From positions 1-40,491 of the forward strand of contig CAILDA010000006.1 of the NCBI GenBank assembly GCA_903832875.1: a stretch of DNA of 40,491 nucleotides, given 5' to 3'. Below the pieces are notes generated by a model, which was not told the origin of the DNA, did not search any database, and saw only the letters and a program-made list of their open reading frames with translations. Shown piece by piece: positions 1 to 9,337 of the stretch; position 1 is the stretch's first letter; every line of letters starts with the position of its first letter. The translations under genes were made by a program, and so were the position numbers. The DNA is from an uncultured Micrococcales bacterium. GTDB lineage: Bacteria > Actinomycetota > Actinomycetes > Actinomycetales > Microbacteriaceae.

Positions 1-380
1 ATATAGAACTGGTCAGCAAAAGATTTTTCAAAAGAAAACTGTGAGCCAGTAATAGTGAGATAGGTAGAGATTAAATAAGCTGTTCCAGCTAAGGCCCACA
101 CTGCTGAAGCGCTCGCTGCCAAAGAAACTGTTTTAGTAAAAGCTTTGCTCTTTGCTTCTAATGCAAAAGCTGCGAAGACTAGGGAACCAATGGTTACCGC
201 TTCAGATAGATCACTCACTGATCGAAGCGCTGGTGTCACCCAGCGCAGAGTTTCCCCAACATCACCTAAAGAACTAGGGGTAGCTGCCCCACCAACAAAC
301 ATTCCAACCACTAAACCAACAGCTAAGCCGAGTAACAACAAACTAAGGACATAAGTCCTAGAGGTTGTTGTTGAGGTCAT
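1..380 (-). CDS. Partial multi-pass membrane protein, likely N-terminus of a CopD/cytochrome c oxidase assembly (CtaG)-type protein; runs off the window edge
   Basis: Minus-strand ORF open to the window edge (not in ORF track): MTSTTTSRTYVLSLLLLGLAVGLVVGMFVGGAATPSSLGDVGETLRWVTPALRSVSDLSEAVTIGSLVFAAFALE...; hydrophobic, CopD-like pattern; near HU/rpsN as in related actinobacteria (recalled). Confidence 0.6.
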   Translation of the reverse strand, partial: MTSTTTSRTYVLSLLLLGLAVGLVVGMFVGGAATPSSLGDVGETLRWVTPALRSVSDLSEAVTIGSLVFAAFALEAKSKAFTKTVSLAASASAVWALAGTAYLISTYLTITGSQFSFEKSFADQFY

Positions 381-404
381 TGAATAAGCCTAAGTTAAAG
401 CAAA

Positions 405-426
405 ACGACGCACCGAAGTGCGTCGT
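405..426 (-). terminator. Hairpin terminator downstream of HU gene
   Basis: ACGACGCAC-CGAA-GTGCGTCGT perfect 9-bp stem. Confidence 0.6.
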
Positions 427-444
427 CTGCTTGTGTAACTTGAA

Positions 445-726
445 TTACTTAACTGCAGCCTTTAGCTTGCTTCCTGCAGAAACCTTTACGGTGTTTGAAG
501 CAGCAATCTGGATAGTTGCACCAGTCTGTGGGTTACGTCCTGCGCGTGCAGCACGGAAACCCTTCTCAACTGACAACCAACCTGGGATTGTTACTTTGTC
601 GCCCTTAGCAACAGTTGTTGCGATGATCTCAAAGAATGCGTCAACGGTACGGTTGACAGCAGCCTGTGATTCACCGGTGTGGCTTGCGATAGCGGCTACT
701 AGCTCGCTCTTGTTTAGTGCTGACAT
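445..726 (-). CDS. hup: HU family DNA-binding protein
   Basis: MSALNKSELVAAIASHTGESQAAVNRTVDAFFEIIATTVAKGDKVTIPGWLSVEKGFRAARAGRNPQTGATIQI...; AGGAGG SD just upstream of ATG at 726 favours this start over 747. Confidence 0.93.
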   Translation of the reverse strand: MSALNKSELVAAIASHTGESQAAVNRTVDAFFEIIATTVAKGDKVTIPGWLSVEKGFRAARAGRNPQTGATIQIAASNTVKVSAGSKLKAAVK

Positions 727-880
727 TTGGTCCTCCTGGACATTCAAAGTGCTTGACGGGATGTCGGTTTCACCCTATACGCCTAGAACCCTTGTGTTTA
801 TTAGGGTTTCGGCGTGTTGAGGATAACTCTTTAGAATCTTTTCCTGTGGATTAGCGGGTTTTGACCCTTTTAAGCAGAAA

Positions 881-904
881 ATCCGCTGCTTTTAGGCAGC
901 GGAT
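881..904 (-). terminator. Hairpin downstream of rpsN
   Basis: ATCCGCTGC-N6-GCAGCGGAT inverted repeat just after the rpsN stop. Confidence 0.5.
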
Positions 905-923
905 CTCTTGAAAACTGTTGGAT

Positions 924-1229
924 TTACCAAGAAGACTTGGTGATACCAGGTAGCTCGCCCTTGTGTGCCATGTCACGGAAACGGACACGAGAAACACCGA
1001 ACTTGCTTAGAACACCACGTGGACGACCATCGATAGCGTCACGGCTACGAACGCGAGTTGGAGATGCGTTACGTGGAAGCTTCTGTAGGCCTAGACGTGC
1101 AGCTTCGCGCTGCTCGTCTGTTGAGTTAGGGTCAACCAAAGCCTTCTTTAGCGCTAGACGCTTCTCTGCGTAGCGTGCAACAACAACCTTGCGTTGTTCG
1201 TTGCGTGCAATCTTGCTCTTCTTAGCCAT
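924..1229 (-). CDS. rpsN: 30S ribosomal protein S14 (long, zinc-independent form)
   Basis: [24 protein letters not shown]...[33 protein letters not shown]; no CxxC. Confidence 0.96.
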   Translation of the reverse strand: MAKKSKIARNEQRKVVVARYAEKRLALKKALVDPNSTDEQREAARLGLQKLPRNASPTRVRSRDAIDGRPRGVLSKFGVSRVRFRDMAHKGELPGITKSSW

Positions 1230-1231
1230 TT

Positions 1232-1399
1232 TTAGCGCTCCTCGCGGAATTCAACGTGCTTGCGCACAACTGGGTCGTACTTCTTTAGCACGATACGGTC
1301 TGGGTCGTTACGACGGTTCTTACGGGTTACGTATGTGTAACCAGTTCCCGCTGTTGACTTCATCTTGATGATTGGACGAATGTCTCTGTCTTTAGCCAT
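1232..1399 (-). CDS. rpmG: 50S ribosomal protein L33 (Cys-free form)
   Basis: Translated by hand (below ORF-track cutoff): [55 protein letters not shown]. Confidence 0.94.
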   Translation of the reverse strand: MAKDRDIRPIIKMKSTAGTGYTYVTRKNRRNDPDRIVLKKYDPVVRKHVEFREER

Positions 1400-1409
1400 G
1401 GTCTATTCC

Positions 1410-1646
1410 TTAGATCTTCTCGCCGCGAGCTTTTAGCTCAGCAACAACAGACTCGATGCCACGTACGTCAATAACCTTGATGCCACGGGCAGAAAGGTTA
1501 AGTGTCACGTTGCGCTTTAGTGAAGGCACGAAATATGTGCGCTTCTGAATGTTTGGGTTGAAACGACGCTTAGTTTTGTTCTGAGCGTGCGAAACAGCGT
1601 GTCCAAACTGCGGGCGGGTCTGTGTGACCTGGCAGTAAGCAGACAT
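1410..1646 (-). CDS. rpmB: 50S ribosomal protein L28 (lacks CxxC pair)
   Basis: [67 protein letters not shown]... Confidence 0.95.
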   Translation of the reverse strand: MSAYCQVTQTRPQFGHAVSHAQNKTKRRFNPNIQKRTYFVPSLKRNVTLNLSARGIKVIDVRGIESVVAELKARGEKI

Positions 1647-1720
1647 CGTCTTCCTCCGTGTTAAAAATGATGGTAGGTCTTATAAAAACCTGATTGTGGC
1701 TGACCCAAAGATTTCGGGCA

Positions 1721-1750
1721 ACCACCCAAGTTTAGACCTGTTTGGGTGGT
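1721..1750 (-). terminator. Hairpin between zur end and rpmB start
   Basis: ACCACCCAA ... TTGGGTGGT inverted repeat downstream of the zur stop. Confidence 0.4.
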
Positions 1751-1792
1751 GTGTGCAAGTCCTAATGAGCCTAAATATTTGATTTTTAGAGA

Positions 1793-2194
1793 CTATTTAC
1801 TGCAGGAACTGCATAAACCGAAGATGTCGATGGTGTGAGAGACATCCGTGAAGCCGTGATCTTTAGCTACCTTGGCGGCCCAGGCCTCCGCCTGCTCTGC
1901 CTCTATCTCAACGACAACCCCACAGACATTGCAAATCAGGTGATGATGATGGTCTTTAGAGCAGTCTCTAAACAAGCTTTCCCCGGCATTAACAAGGGAA
2001 TCAGCCAGCCCATCGGCAACCAGGGAGTTCAAGGTTCTATAGACGGTTGCCAAACCTATTACTGATCCGTACTGAGTTAGCTGCTTATGCAACTGTTGAG
2101 CAGAGACAAACCCTTGGGCTTTGCCCAGGGCATGCAAAACAGCGTCTTTTTGCCAGGTTTGTCTTCTAGCTGGGGAGGAACTAGTGGTCGTCAT
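1793..2194 (-). CDS. zur: Fur-family transcriptional regulator, likely zinc-responsive Zur
   Basis: MTTTSSSPARRQTWQKDAVLHALGKAQGFVSAQQLHKQL...GLATVYRTLNSL...DHHHHLICNVCGVVVEIE...FGLCSSCSK; Fur wHTH, HHHH and two CxxC. Confidence 0.9.
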   Translation of the reverse strand: MTTTSSSPARRQTWQKDAVLHALGKAQGFVSAQQLHKQLTQYGSVIGLATVYRTLNSLVADGLADSLVNAGESLFRDCSKDHHHHLICNVCGVVVEIEAEQAEAWAAKVAKDHGFTDVSHTIDIFGLCSSCSK

Positions 2195-2438
2195 GACTGA
2201 TGTTGTGCTCTTCGTCTATTTCCTTATGGATTTCTTTGCGAAGCCTTGGCAGGATCATTTTCTTCCAGACAGTGCCATAGAGCAGCCAAATCAGGACAAC
2301 GTCCTGGATTAGTGTCCAACCTAGTTCAGCAATGATGTGACTTGGATCGGTGAAAATCGACCAAGCTTCTTCCCACAAGCCCTCTGTTGAGGAATGTGCT
2401 TCAGCTGCCAATTGAATAAGGTGCATTGTTGCCTCCAA
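2181..2438 (-). CDS. Small membrane protein with His/acidic-rich C-terminal tail, overlaps zur start
   Basis: MEATMHLIQLAAEAHSSTEGLWEEAWSIF...LIQDVVLIWLLYGTVWKKMILPRLRKEIHKEIDEEHNISHDDH; one TM; overlaps zur by 14 bp on the same strand. Confidence 0.7.
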   Translation of the reverse strand: MEATMHLIQLAAEAHSSTEGLWEEAWSIFTDPSHIIAELGWTLIQDVVLIWLLYGTVWKKMILPRLRKEIHKEIDEEHNISHDDH

Positions 2439-2463
2439 CTTTTATTCGTTGAGGCAACTCTAC

Positions 2464-2488
2464 CTTATTGATAATGAATATCAATAAG
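2464..2488. promoter_or_regulatory. Candidate Zur/Fur box
   Basis: CTTATTGATA-ATGAA-TATCAATAAG: 10-bp perfect arms, Fur-family-like core, 26 bp upstream of the small membrane protein start. Confidence 0.75.
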
Positions 2489-2490
2489 TT

Positions 2491-2775
2491 TTAGAAGTCG
2501 CTGTAGTCGTATCCGTTTGAGACTGCGTAAACGATGATCACGATGTATAAGACGATTAGCAAAGCGTAAAGACCGGTAAACACCCAACCACAAATCATTC
2601 CGGCTTTTGCAAGACCGATGTTGGTTGAGCTGATCTTTCCTTGACGCATCTGGCTTAGAGCTACGTGACCCAGGATTGCTCCAACTAGCGGTGCCACGAA
2701 GGCAAAGACTAGGGCTAGGACAGGTAGCGGGCTGTCTGCGTTTGACTGGTTGTTTTGTGGTGTGTATTCACTCAT
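2491..2775 (-). CDS. DUF4190-type small membrane protein
   Basis: LALVFAFVAPLVGAILGHVALSQMRQGKISSTNIGLAKAGMICGWVFTGLYALL; DUF4190 pattern recognised. Confidence 0.75.
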   Translation of the reverse strand: MSEYTPQNNQSNADSPLPVLALVFAFVAPLVGAILGHVALSQMRQGKISSTNIGLAKAGMICGWVFTGLYALLIVLYIVIIVYAVSNGYDYSDF

Positions 2776-2812
2776 GGTTTCCTTCTTTCCTTCCCCCTGC
2801 TGGAACTGTTTA

Positions 2813-4189
2813 TTAGTCTAGCAAAAGTGCGGGTTCTTCGATAACCGAAGCAACATCCTGCACAAAGCGGCTGGCAACATCTCCATCGACCACTCTGTGG
2901 TCGAAGGTTGCTCCAATAGTAGTTACTTGACGAACCAAGATCTCGTTGTCAACAACCCAAGGCTTAGGTCTAATTGATCCAAGGGCAACGATTCCAACTT
3001 CGCCTGGATTCAAAATAGGAGTTCCGGTATCAACACCGAAGACACCAATGTTGGTGATGGTGATAGTTCCGTTTTGCATATCCTGTGGTGTTGTTTTACC
3101 TTCACGAGCGGTAGCAGCAAGTTTTTCTAAGGCCATCGCAAGTTCAAGCATTGACATCTGATCTGCATCTTTGATGTTCGGAACTATGAGACCTCTAGGT
3201 GTTGCAGCTGCAACACCAAAGTTGACGAAGTTGTGAACAATGATTTCTGTGTCTGTCCAAGTTGAGTTAACCATTGGGTTTCTTCTAACTGCCCAGATCA
3301 TTGCTTTAGCCATAATCAACAGTGGAGTTACTTTTACGCCAGCGAAATCAGCGCTAGCTTTCAAACGCTTAACGTATTCCATGGTTCTAGTTGCATCAAC
3401 ATCAACGAAGATGCTCACGTGCGGAGCTGTGAAAGCTGATTGCACCATTGCAGATGCAATTGCTTTACGAACACCTTTGACAGGAATTCTCTCTTCACGT
3501 TCAGTTTTAGCTTCAGGTGTTGTTTGGTTTTTGAAAACACTGGCAACTTGAACAGCAGCCATTACATCTTCTCTAGTTACCTCCCCTGATAAACCAGTTG
3601 GTTTCACTTTAGAAATATCAACGTTCATATCTTTAGCAAGTTTGCGAATAGGTGGCTTAGCTAAAACTGCATCACCGGAAGGAACAACTGCAATGAGATC
3701 TGTTGCAGGAGCTGCACTACTGACAACAGCTTGAACAGCACCAGTAGCAACAACACCAGCAGCTGCTCTTCTTCTCCGACTTGGAGCAGCAGATGAAACA
3801 CCGTAACCAACAAGATTAGGTTGAGGTTTTTCTTCAACACTAGAAGCTGCAACATCGCTAACAGTTTGAATTGCTTCAGTAACAACAGCATTGCTTGCAA
3901 CTGCATCATGCATAGAGGTTGCTGCTGCAACAGCTGCCGTTGCTTCGCTAACTGTTACAGCAATGATTGGGCTACCAACATTTACGGTGTCACCTTCATT
4001 AGCCATAAGTTGAGCAACAGTTCCAGCAAAAGGACAAGGAAGTTCAACTAAAGATTTAGCTGTTTCAATTTCAACAATGATTTGGTTCACAGAAACGATG
4101 TCGCCAACTTTTACTTTCCAAGTAACAATTTCAGCTTCAGTTAAACCTTCGCCGACATCTGGCAAATCAAAATATGCAAGTTGAGACAT
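2813..4189 (-). CDS. 2-oxoacid dehydrogenase E2 component (dihydrolipoamide acyltransferase)
   Basis: N-terminal lipoyl domain ([13 protein letters not shown]), Ala-rich linker, PSBD, catalytic [17 protein letters not shown]. Confidence 0.93.
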   Translation of the reverse strand: MSQLAYFDLPDVGEGLTEAEIVTWKVKVGDIVSVNQIIVEIETAKSLVELPCPFAGTVAQLMANEGDTVNVGSPIIAVTVSEATAAVAAATSMHDAVASNAVVTEAIQTVSDVAASSVEEKPQPNLVGYGVSSAAPSRRRRAAAGVVATGAVQAVVSSAAPATDLIAVVPSGDAVLAKPPIRKLAKDMNVDISKVKPTGLSGEVTREDVMAAVQVASVFKNQTTPEAKTEREERIPVKGVRKAIASAMVQSAFTAPHVSIFVDVDATRTMEYVKRLKASADFAGVKVTPLLIMAKAMIWAVRRNPMVNSTWTDTEIIVHNFVNFGVAAATPRGLIVPNIKDADQMSMLELAMALEKLAATAREGKTTPQDMQNGTITITNIGVFGVDTGTPILNPGEVGIVALGSIRPKPWVVDNEILVRQVTTIGATFDHRVVDGDVASRFVQDVASVIEEPALLLD

Positions 4190-4202
4190 TATTCATTCCG
4201 CC

Positions 4203-5186
4203 TTAGTAAGCCAACACTCGATCGACAGCTTCCATCAAGCGGTCGGCATCTGGCAAATATAGTTCTTCAAGTTTTGCTGCAGGGTAAGGAACATCAAAGC
4301 CACCAACTCTAAGCACAGGTGCTTCTAAGTGATAGAAACAAAGTTCAGCGATCTTCGCAGCAATCTCGGACGAGATGCTCACAAAAGTTCCTGCTTCGTG
4401 AGTAACAATCAATCTTCCAGTGCGCTTGACTGATTCAACGATGTGACCGAAATCAATAGGTGACATTGATCTTATGTCAATGACTTCAATGTTGATACCC
4501 TCGGTTGCCGCTAGTTCAGCTGCCTGCAGGGCTGTAACAACCATTGGGCCGTAGGTAGCGATGGTGACATCTTTGCCCTGGCGCAGGGTGGCAGCAGCGT
4601 GTAACGGCTGCTCTGCTTGATCTAGGTTGACCATGCCCTTCTGCCAGTAACGACGCTTAGGTTCAAAGAACATCACAGGGTCTTTAGATTGAATAGCTTG
4701 CTGAATCATCCAGTAAGCATCGTTTGCATTGCTAGGACTAACCACTCGAAGACCTGCGGTGTGTGCAAAATATGCCTCAGGAGATTCGCTGTGGTGTTCA
4801 ACAGCACCAATGCCACCACCGTAAGGAACACGAATAACAACCGGCATCTGGAAGAAACCTTCAGAACGGTTAGTTAGTTTTGCTAACTGACTTACGATCT
4901 GGTTGAATGCAGGATAAATAAAACCATCAAACTGAATTTCAGCGACAGGTCTAAAGCCACGCATTGCTAAACCAATAGCTGTTCCAACAATTCCAGATTC
5001 AGCAATAGGAGAGTTAAAGATTCTCTTATCGCCAAACTCATCTAACAGACCTTCAGTGACTCTAAAAACACCACCAAGTCTTGCAACGTCTTCACCGAAA
5101 ACTAAAACCTTTTCGTCTTCTTGCATAGCTTTACGCATACCAGCGTTGATTGCTTTTGCAATTGAAAGTTCAACAGAGTTACTCAT
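4203..5186 (-). CDS. 2-oxoacid dehydrogenase E1 component, beta subunit
   Basis: AINAGMRKAMQEDEKVLVFGEDVARLGGVFRVTEGL...FNSPIAESGIVGTAIGLAMRG. Confidence 0.94.
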   Translation of the reverse strand: MSNSVELSIAKAINAGMRKAMQEDEKVLVFGEDVARLGGVFRVTEGLLDEFGDKRIFNSPIAESGIVGTAIGLAMRGFRPVAEIQFDGFIYPAFNQIVSQLAKLTNRSEGFFQMPVVIRVPYGGGIGAVEHHSESPEAYFAHTAGLRVVSPSNANDAYWMIQQAIQSKDPVMFFEPKRRYWQKGMVNLDQAEQPLHAAATLRQGKDVTIATYGPMVVTALQAAELAATEGINIEVIDIRSMSPIDFGHIVESVKRTGRLIVTHEAGTFVSISSEIAAKIAELCFYHLEAPVLRVGGFDVPYPAAKLEELYLPDADRLMEAVDRVLAY

Positions 5187-6361
5187 CAGTGAGTACCTCC
5201 GTAACTTACTGCGTCATCGCCATCATCAATAGGGGCATGGCCACCTAAAGATTCTTCATAGCCCTGAAGCCAGGCACGTTGTTCTTCGATGACTGGATGT
5301 GGTTCTGAATAAACGTGATCAAACATCAATTCAAGTTCAGGTTCTTGTAATGCAAACGTTGCTTCACGAAGTTCTGCTGCTAGTTGAATACCTGCTTGTT
5401 CAACTTCATCAAAGAAATCTTGACCGACGCCTTGCTTACGCAAGAACTTTTCAAAACGTGTAATTGGATCTTTAGCTTGCCAATGAGCTAGCTCTTCAGT
5501 GTCACGATACTTAGAAGGATCATCGCTCGTTGTGTGTGCACCCATGCGATATGTGAGAGCTTCAATAAGTGTTGGACCTAGACCTGCTCTGGCATCATCC
5601 ATGTGTTTTTTAGTAACTGCGTAACAGGCAAGAACATCGTTACCATCAACGCGAACACCAGGAACACCAAAACCTTCACCACGCTTGAAAAGTGGAACTG
5701 TAGTTTGAGTTCCAACCGGAGATGAAATAGCCCACTGGTTGTTCTGACAGAAAAATACTTGAGGAGTTTTGTGTAAGGCGGCGAACAAGAATGATTCGCT
5801 GATATCTCCCTCAGCTGTTGCACCATCACCAAAGTATGTAATAACAGCAAGATCGTTTCCTGGAATACCGGTTCCAACTTTGCCGTCAAAATTCAAACCC
5901 ATCGCATAACCGGTTGCATGCAGCGCTTGTGTTCCTAAAACAATCGCATATAAATGGAATCTAGTTTCATGAGGATTCCAACCACCGTGGTTAACTCCTC
6001 TAAACATTTTCACGATTGACATCAAGTCAACGCCGTGAGTAATGGCAACTCCATGCTCACGGTAAGAAGGGAAGATGTGATCGTTAGGACCAACGCCATA
6101 ACCAGATCCAATTTGCGCTGCCTCTTGACCAACGGCTGGAACCCAGAGACCCATCTGACCTTGGCGCTGCAAAGCAGTAGCCTCGTTATCGAAGCGACGG
6201 ATGCGAGCCATGTCCCGATAGAACTTCAGGAAGTCAGCTTCTCTAAGGTCTCTTACAAATTCGGCATAGCCAGCGTGCTCTTTAGGAACACTGAAATCGC
6301 CATCAACCGATAACAGCTGCACCATAGGAATATCTGTTGATTGGGCAGTCACATAGACCAA
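5186..6361 (-). CDS. 2-oxoacid dehydrogenase E1 component, alpha subunit
   Basis: FGDGATAEGDISESFLFAALHKTPQVFFCQNNQWAIS TPP motif; first codon TTG in the track, so true start uncertain (GTG at 6352 also possible). Confidence 0.92.
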   Translation of the reverse strand: MVYVTAQSTDIPMVQLLSVDGDFSVPKEHAGYAEFVRDLREADFLKFYRDMARIRRFDNEATALQRQGQMGLWVPAVGQEAAQIGSGYGVGPNDHIFPSYREHGVAITHGVDLMSIVKMFRGVNHGGWNPHETRFHLYAIVLGTQALHATGYAMGLNFDGKVGTGIPGNDLAVITYFGDGATAEGDISESFLFAALHKTPQVFFCQNNQWAISSPVGTQTTVPLFKRGEGFGVPGVRVDGNDVLACYAVTKKHMDDARAGLGPTLIEALTYRMGAHTTSDDPSKYRDTEELAHWQAKDPITRFEKFLRKQGVGQDFFDEVEQAGIQLAAELREATFALQEPELELMFDHVYSEPHPVIEEQRAWLQGYEESLGGHAPIDDGDDAVSYGGTH

Positions 6362-6389
6362 TTTACTTCAGTGGTGGCACAATCGAACC

Positions 6390-6815
6390 ATGAAACGTTT
6401 TCTGGTCTCCACAGTCATCAACGGATTGGGCCTCTGGCTAGTCTCAGCAATCATCCCTGGTGTTCAATTGCACCCATACGGCGGCAATGAAATCTGGCAG
6501 TTAGTAATCACTTTGTTGGTTATTGGAGCTATTTTCGGGCTGATTAACTCAGTTATAGCCCCAGTTATCAAAGTAATTGCGATTCCGCTATACATTCTGA
6601 CCTTTGGGTTGATCTCATTTGTCATAAATGGTGCTTTATTGCTTCTAGTTGCCTGGATTAGCCAGCAACTAAGTCCAACTACCTTCACCATCGACGGGTT
6701 TACTTCAGCTGGACTGACTGTTACCTCACTAGGTTGGGCTATTTTGGCAGCCCTAGTTATGAGTGTCTGTTCATTTATCGGCCGCGGTCTTTTCAAAGCG
6801 CTAAAGATTCTCTAA
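6390..6815 (+). CDS. Phage-holin-family-4-like (PF04020-type) membrane protein
   Basis: FLVSTVINGLGLWLVSAIIPGVQL...LLVIGAIFGLINSVIAPVIKVIAIPLYILTFGLISFVINGALLLL. Confidence 0.85.
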   Translation: MKRFLVSTVINGLGLWLVSAIIPGVQLHPYGGNEIWQLVITLLVIGAIFGLINSVIAPVIKVIAIPLYILTFGLISFVINGALLLLVAWISQQLSPTTFTIDGFTSAGLTVTSLGWAILAALVMSVCSFIGRGLFKALKIL

Positions 6816-7540
6816 ACCATCCGGTAGACATTTACCTCACCGCTTACGGCGGTGCTGTGTTCTTGCATAACCTTCGCGTTTGGAATTACAAGTTCTCCAT
6901 CTCTTTGACCGACAAAAAAGACATGATCTGAGTCAAATACTCTGTTCTTGATAAAACCCTCCAACTTTTCATCAACTGGATTCGGTAATGAGTAGCTGTT
7001 GATTACGGCCCAATCTTGTTCTTTGGGTAGATAGAACCAATGTGAAGCATCCCCGTTATCTAGCTGATAGGTCTCTTGCCTAATCAGCGCTTGGCTTGAC
7101 CAAGTAGTCTCTTGAAATCTTTGTTGAATGATGTCCACGCTTGTTGGGGGCATGATGCTTACCGGTGGAACATGTTGACTAAAACCCAGAGGTAAGTCTT
7201 TGAGCGGTGCTAATTCGACAGCCCATGAGCTGAACTCTTGCAACAACTTTGGAACATCTATCGTCTCGATGATTGTTTGCAGCATTGTCTCCGTCTGCAT
7301 ATATGAATGAGCTGAAGTGATTATTCCCTGTTGTATGTGCCAGAGCTTAGCGAGAATAAAAGGTAGTTCGACTGTGAAAAGACCTGCCGCCCACGGAGCA
7401 GTAGCAAACTTGTCTGGAGTAAGTTCAGTCAGCAAGCTAACTGCAACTGCCCAAAGATCTCTAGCGCTTCTAACTAGTTCTTCGTGAGTGGCAACAACAA
7501 CTACCGGGGTAAGAATTGGTGTGCATATTTGGTTGTTCAT
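6812..7540 (-). CDS. Hypothetical protein with N-terminal helical region, coupled to upstream WXG-like ORF
   Basis: ORF track start 7570, but internal ATG at 7540 forms an ATGA overlap with the upstream stop; MNNQICTPILTPVVVVATHEELVRSARDLWAVAV... Confidence 0.65.
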   Translation of the reverse strand: MNNQICTPILTPVVVVATHEELVRSARDLWAVAVSLLTELTPDKFATAPWAAGLFTVELPFILAKLWHIQQGIITSAHSYMQTETMLQTIIETIDVPKLLQEFSSWAVELAPLKDLPLGFSQHVPPVSIMPPTSVDIIQQRFQETTWSSQALIRQETYQLDNGDASHWFYLPKEQDWAVINSYSLPNPVDEKLEGFIKNRVFDSDHVFFVGQRDGELVIPNAKVMQEHSTAVSGEVNVYRMV

Positions 7541-7746
7541 GGAATCAACCCCAGTAACTGCATTTGCCACATCAAAGACTTGAGTTGATGTGAGAGTTTC
7601 TGCATTTCGAGACGACAGCTATCTGCCGCGGCACCTTGCCAGAGGTGCGGACTAGGTTGCGCATGCTGGAGCAAGGCAACAGTGATTGCTAAGTGATTAT
7701 TGAATATGTTCATTGCAATAATCTGCCTAAACTTCTCTAACAACAT
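7537..7746 (-). CDS. Small WXG100-like helical hairpin protein (candidate)
   Basis: MNIFNNHLAITVALLQHAQPSPHLWQGAAADSCRLEMQKLSHQLKSLMWQMQLLGLIP; helix-WQG-helix; ATGA overlap with next gene. Confidence 0.55.
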   Translation of the reverse strand: MLLEKFRQIIAMNIFNNHLAITVALLQHAQPSPHLWQGAAADSCRLEMQKLSHQLKSLMWQMQLLGLIP

Positions 7747-7792
7747 TGGCTAAGTAGCAGTTTCTGTGCATAAATCAGGGCAATATAGATAT

Positions 7793-9181
7793 GTGAGCAA
7801 ACTTTCAAATCAACCACTAAGCCCGCTTGATGGGCGCTACCAAGCAGCGGTTGCAGGTCTTGGCTTGCACCTAAGTGAAGCTGGTTTGAACAGAGCTCGA
7901 ATCCTGGTTGAAGTTGAATGGCTTATTTTCGTCGCCAACCGTAACCTCCTAGGCACTAATACCCCTGTCGATAACGTTGCGATGCAACAGCTTCGAGACC
8001 TGGTTGCAAACTTCAGCGACGACGATGTTTTGGAACTAGCAACAACAGAAGCTCAAACCAAGCATGATGTCAAAGCAATCGAATACTTCATCAGAAATCG
8101 TCTAACCAGCTTTGGTAGAGACGATCTTCTTGAACTGACTCACTTTGGTTGCACCAGCGAAGACATCAACAATCTTTCTTACGCAATAACAATTCAAAAT
8201 GCAGTCACTGATGTTTGGCTGCCGAAGGCTAGGAACTTAGTCGACACCATTAGAGCACTGGCGATTAAGTATCAAGATGCAGCAATGCTTGCAAGAACTC
8301 ATGGTCAACCAGCAACCCCAACAACTATGGGTAAAGAACTTGCTGTGTTTGTACACCGACTTGAACGTCAGATCCAGCGCATTGAAAAAACTGAATACAT
8401 GGGTAAGTTCTCCGGTGCTACCGGAACCTGGTCTGCTCATCTAGCTGCTGCGCCTGATGTTGATTGGTTCAACGAATCAAAGGCTTTTGTTGAATCCCTA
8501 GGTTTGAAGTTCAACCCACTAACAACACAGATTGAATCGCATGACTGGCAAGCAGAGCTATACGTTGCAGTCACACACTTCAACAGAATTCTGCATAACC
8601 TCTGCACAGACATCTGGACATACATCTCAATGAATTATTTCAAGCAGATTCCTGTTGCTGGTGCTACCGGTTCATCAACTATGCCTCATAAGGTCAACCC
8701 GATTCGTTTTGAAAATGCAGAATCAAATCTTGAGCTCTCGAATGCAATTCTTGATTCACTAGCCAGCACACTTGTTACTTCAAGAATGCAAAGAGATCTA
8801 ACCGATTCTTCTGCACAGAGAAACATCGGCTTAGGTTTAGGTCACTCGCTACTTGCTATTGATAATGCAACTAGAGGTCTTGGTGAGATTGAACTATCTC
8901 AACCTGTTTTAGAAGCCGATCTAGCTGAGAACTGGGAAGTTCTAGCAGAAGCAATTCAGACTGTTATTAGAGCTGAAGTTGCTGCCGGTAAGAGTGACAT
9001 CACTGACCCTTATCAGCTTCTAAAGGAACTGACTCGTGGCAGAAGAATCGGCGGCGAAGACCTAATCAGTTTTGTCAATGGACTAAACATTAGCCAGGAG
9101 GCTAAAGACCGTCTTATCTTGCTCAAGCCAAATACCTATACAGGTCTGGCCTCTGCTCTTGTAGAGATTATTACTAAGTAA
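7793..9181 (+). CDS. purB: Adenylosuccinate lyase
   Basis: (V)SKLSNQPLSPLDGRYQ...GATGSSTMPHKVNPIRFENAESNLEL; GTG at 7793 preferred over track start 7766. Confidence 0.95.
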   Translation: MSKLSNQPLSPLDGRYQAAVAGLGLHLSEAGLNRARILVEVEWLIFVANRNLLGTNTPVDNVAMQQLRDLVANFSDDDVLELATTEAQTKHDVKAIEYFIRNRLTSFGRDDLLELTHFGCTSEDINNLSYAITIQNAVTDVWLPKARNLVDTIRALAIKYQDAAMLARTHGQPATPTTMGKELAVFVHRLERQIQRIEKTEYMGKFSGATGTWSAHLAAAPDVDWFNESKAFVESLGLKFNPLTTQIESHDWQAELYVAVTHFNRILHNLCTDIWTYISMNYFKQIPVAGATGSSTMPHKVNPIRFENAESNLELSNAILDSLASTLVTSRMQRDLTDSSAQRNIGLGLGHSLLAIDNATRGLGEIELSQPVLEADLAENWEVLAEAIQTVIRAEVAAGKSDITDPYQLLKELTRGRRIGGEDLISFVNGLNISQEAKDRLILLKPNTYTGLASALVEIITK

Positions 9182-9337
9182 GGCCTGCGGAATTCGTTCC
9201 CAATTGAATTCCGACACACTGTCAAATTTGTACTAATTTGCGAATATTTAGTCATTTCTGGCACAATTGGTTTCGATAAATCGAATATTTTCGATCTTAT
9301 TTCTGTGCTTACATACCCAACAACCAGAGAGTTTTAA

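Noticed and set aside
365-820. 151-aa ORF antisense to HU
   Set aside because: Shadow ORF over the HU gene and its terminator
844-852. TGTGGATTA near rpsN terminator as DnaA box
   Set aside because: Single copy with a mismatch; no cluster context
3661-4051. Leu/Gln-rich (3661..3930 -) and Cys/Asn-rich (3821..4051 +) ORFs
   Set aside because: Alternate-frame artefacts of the Ala-rich low-complexity linker in the E2 gene
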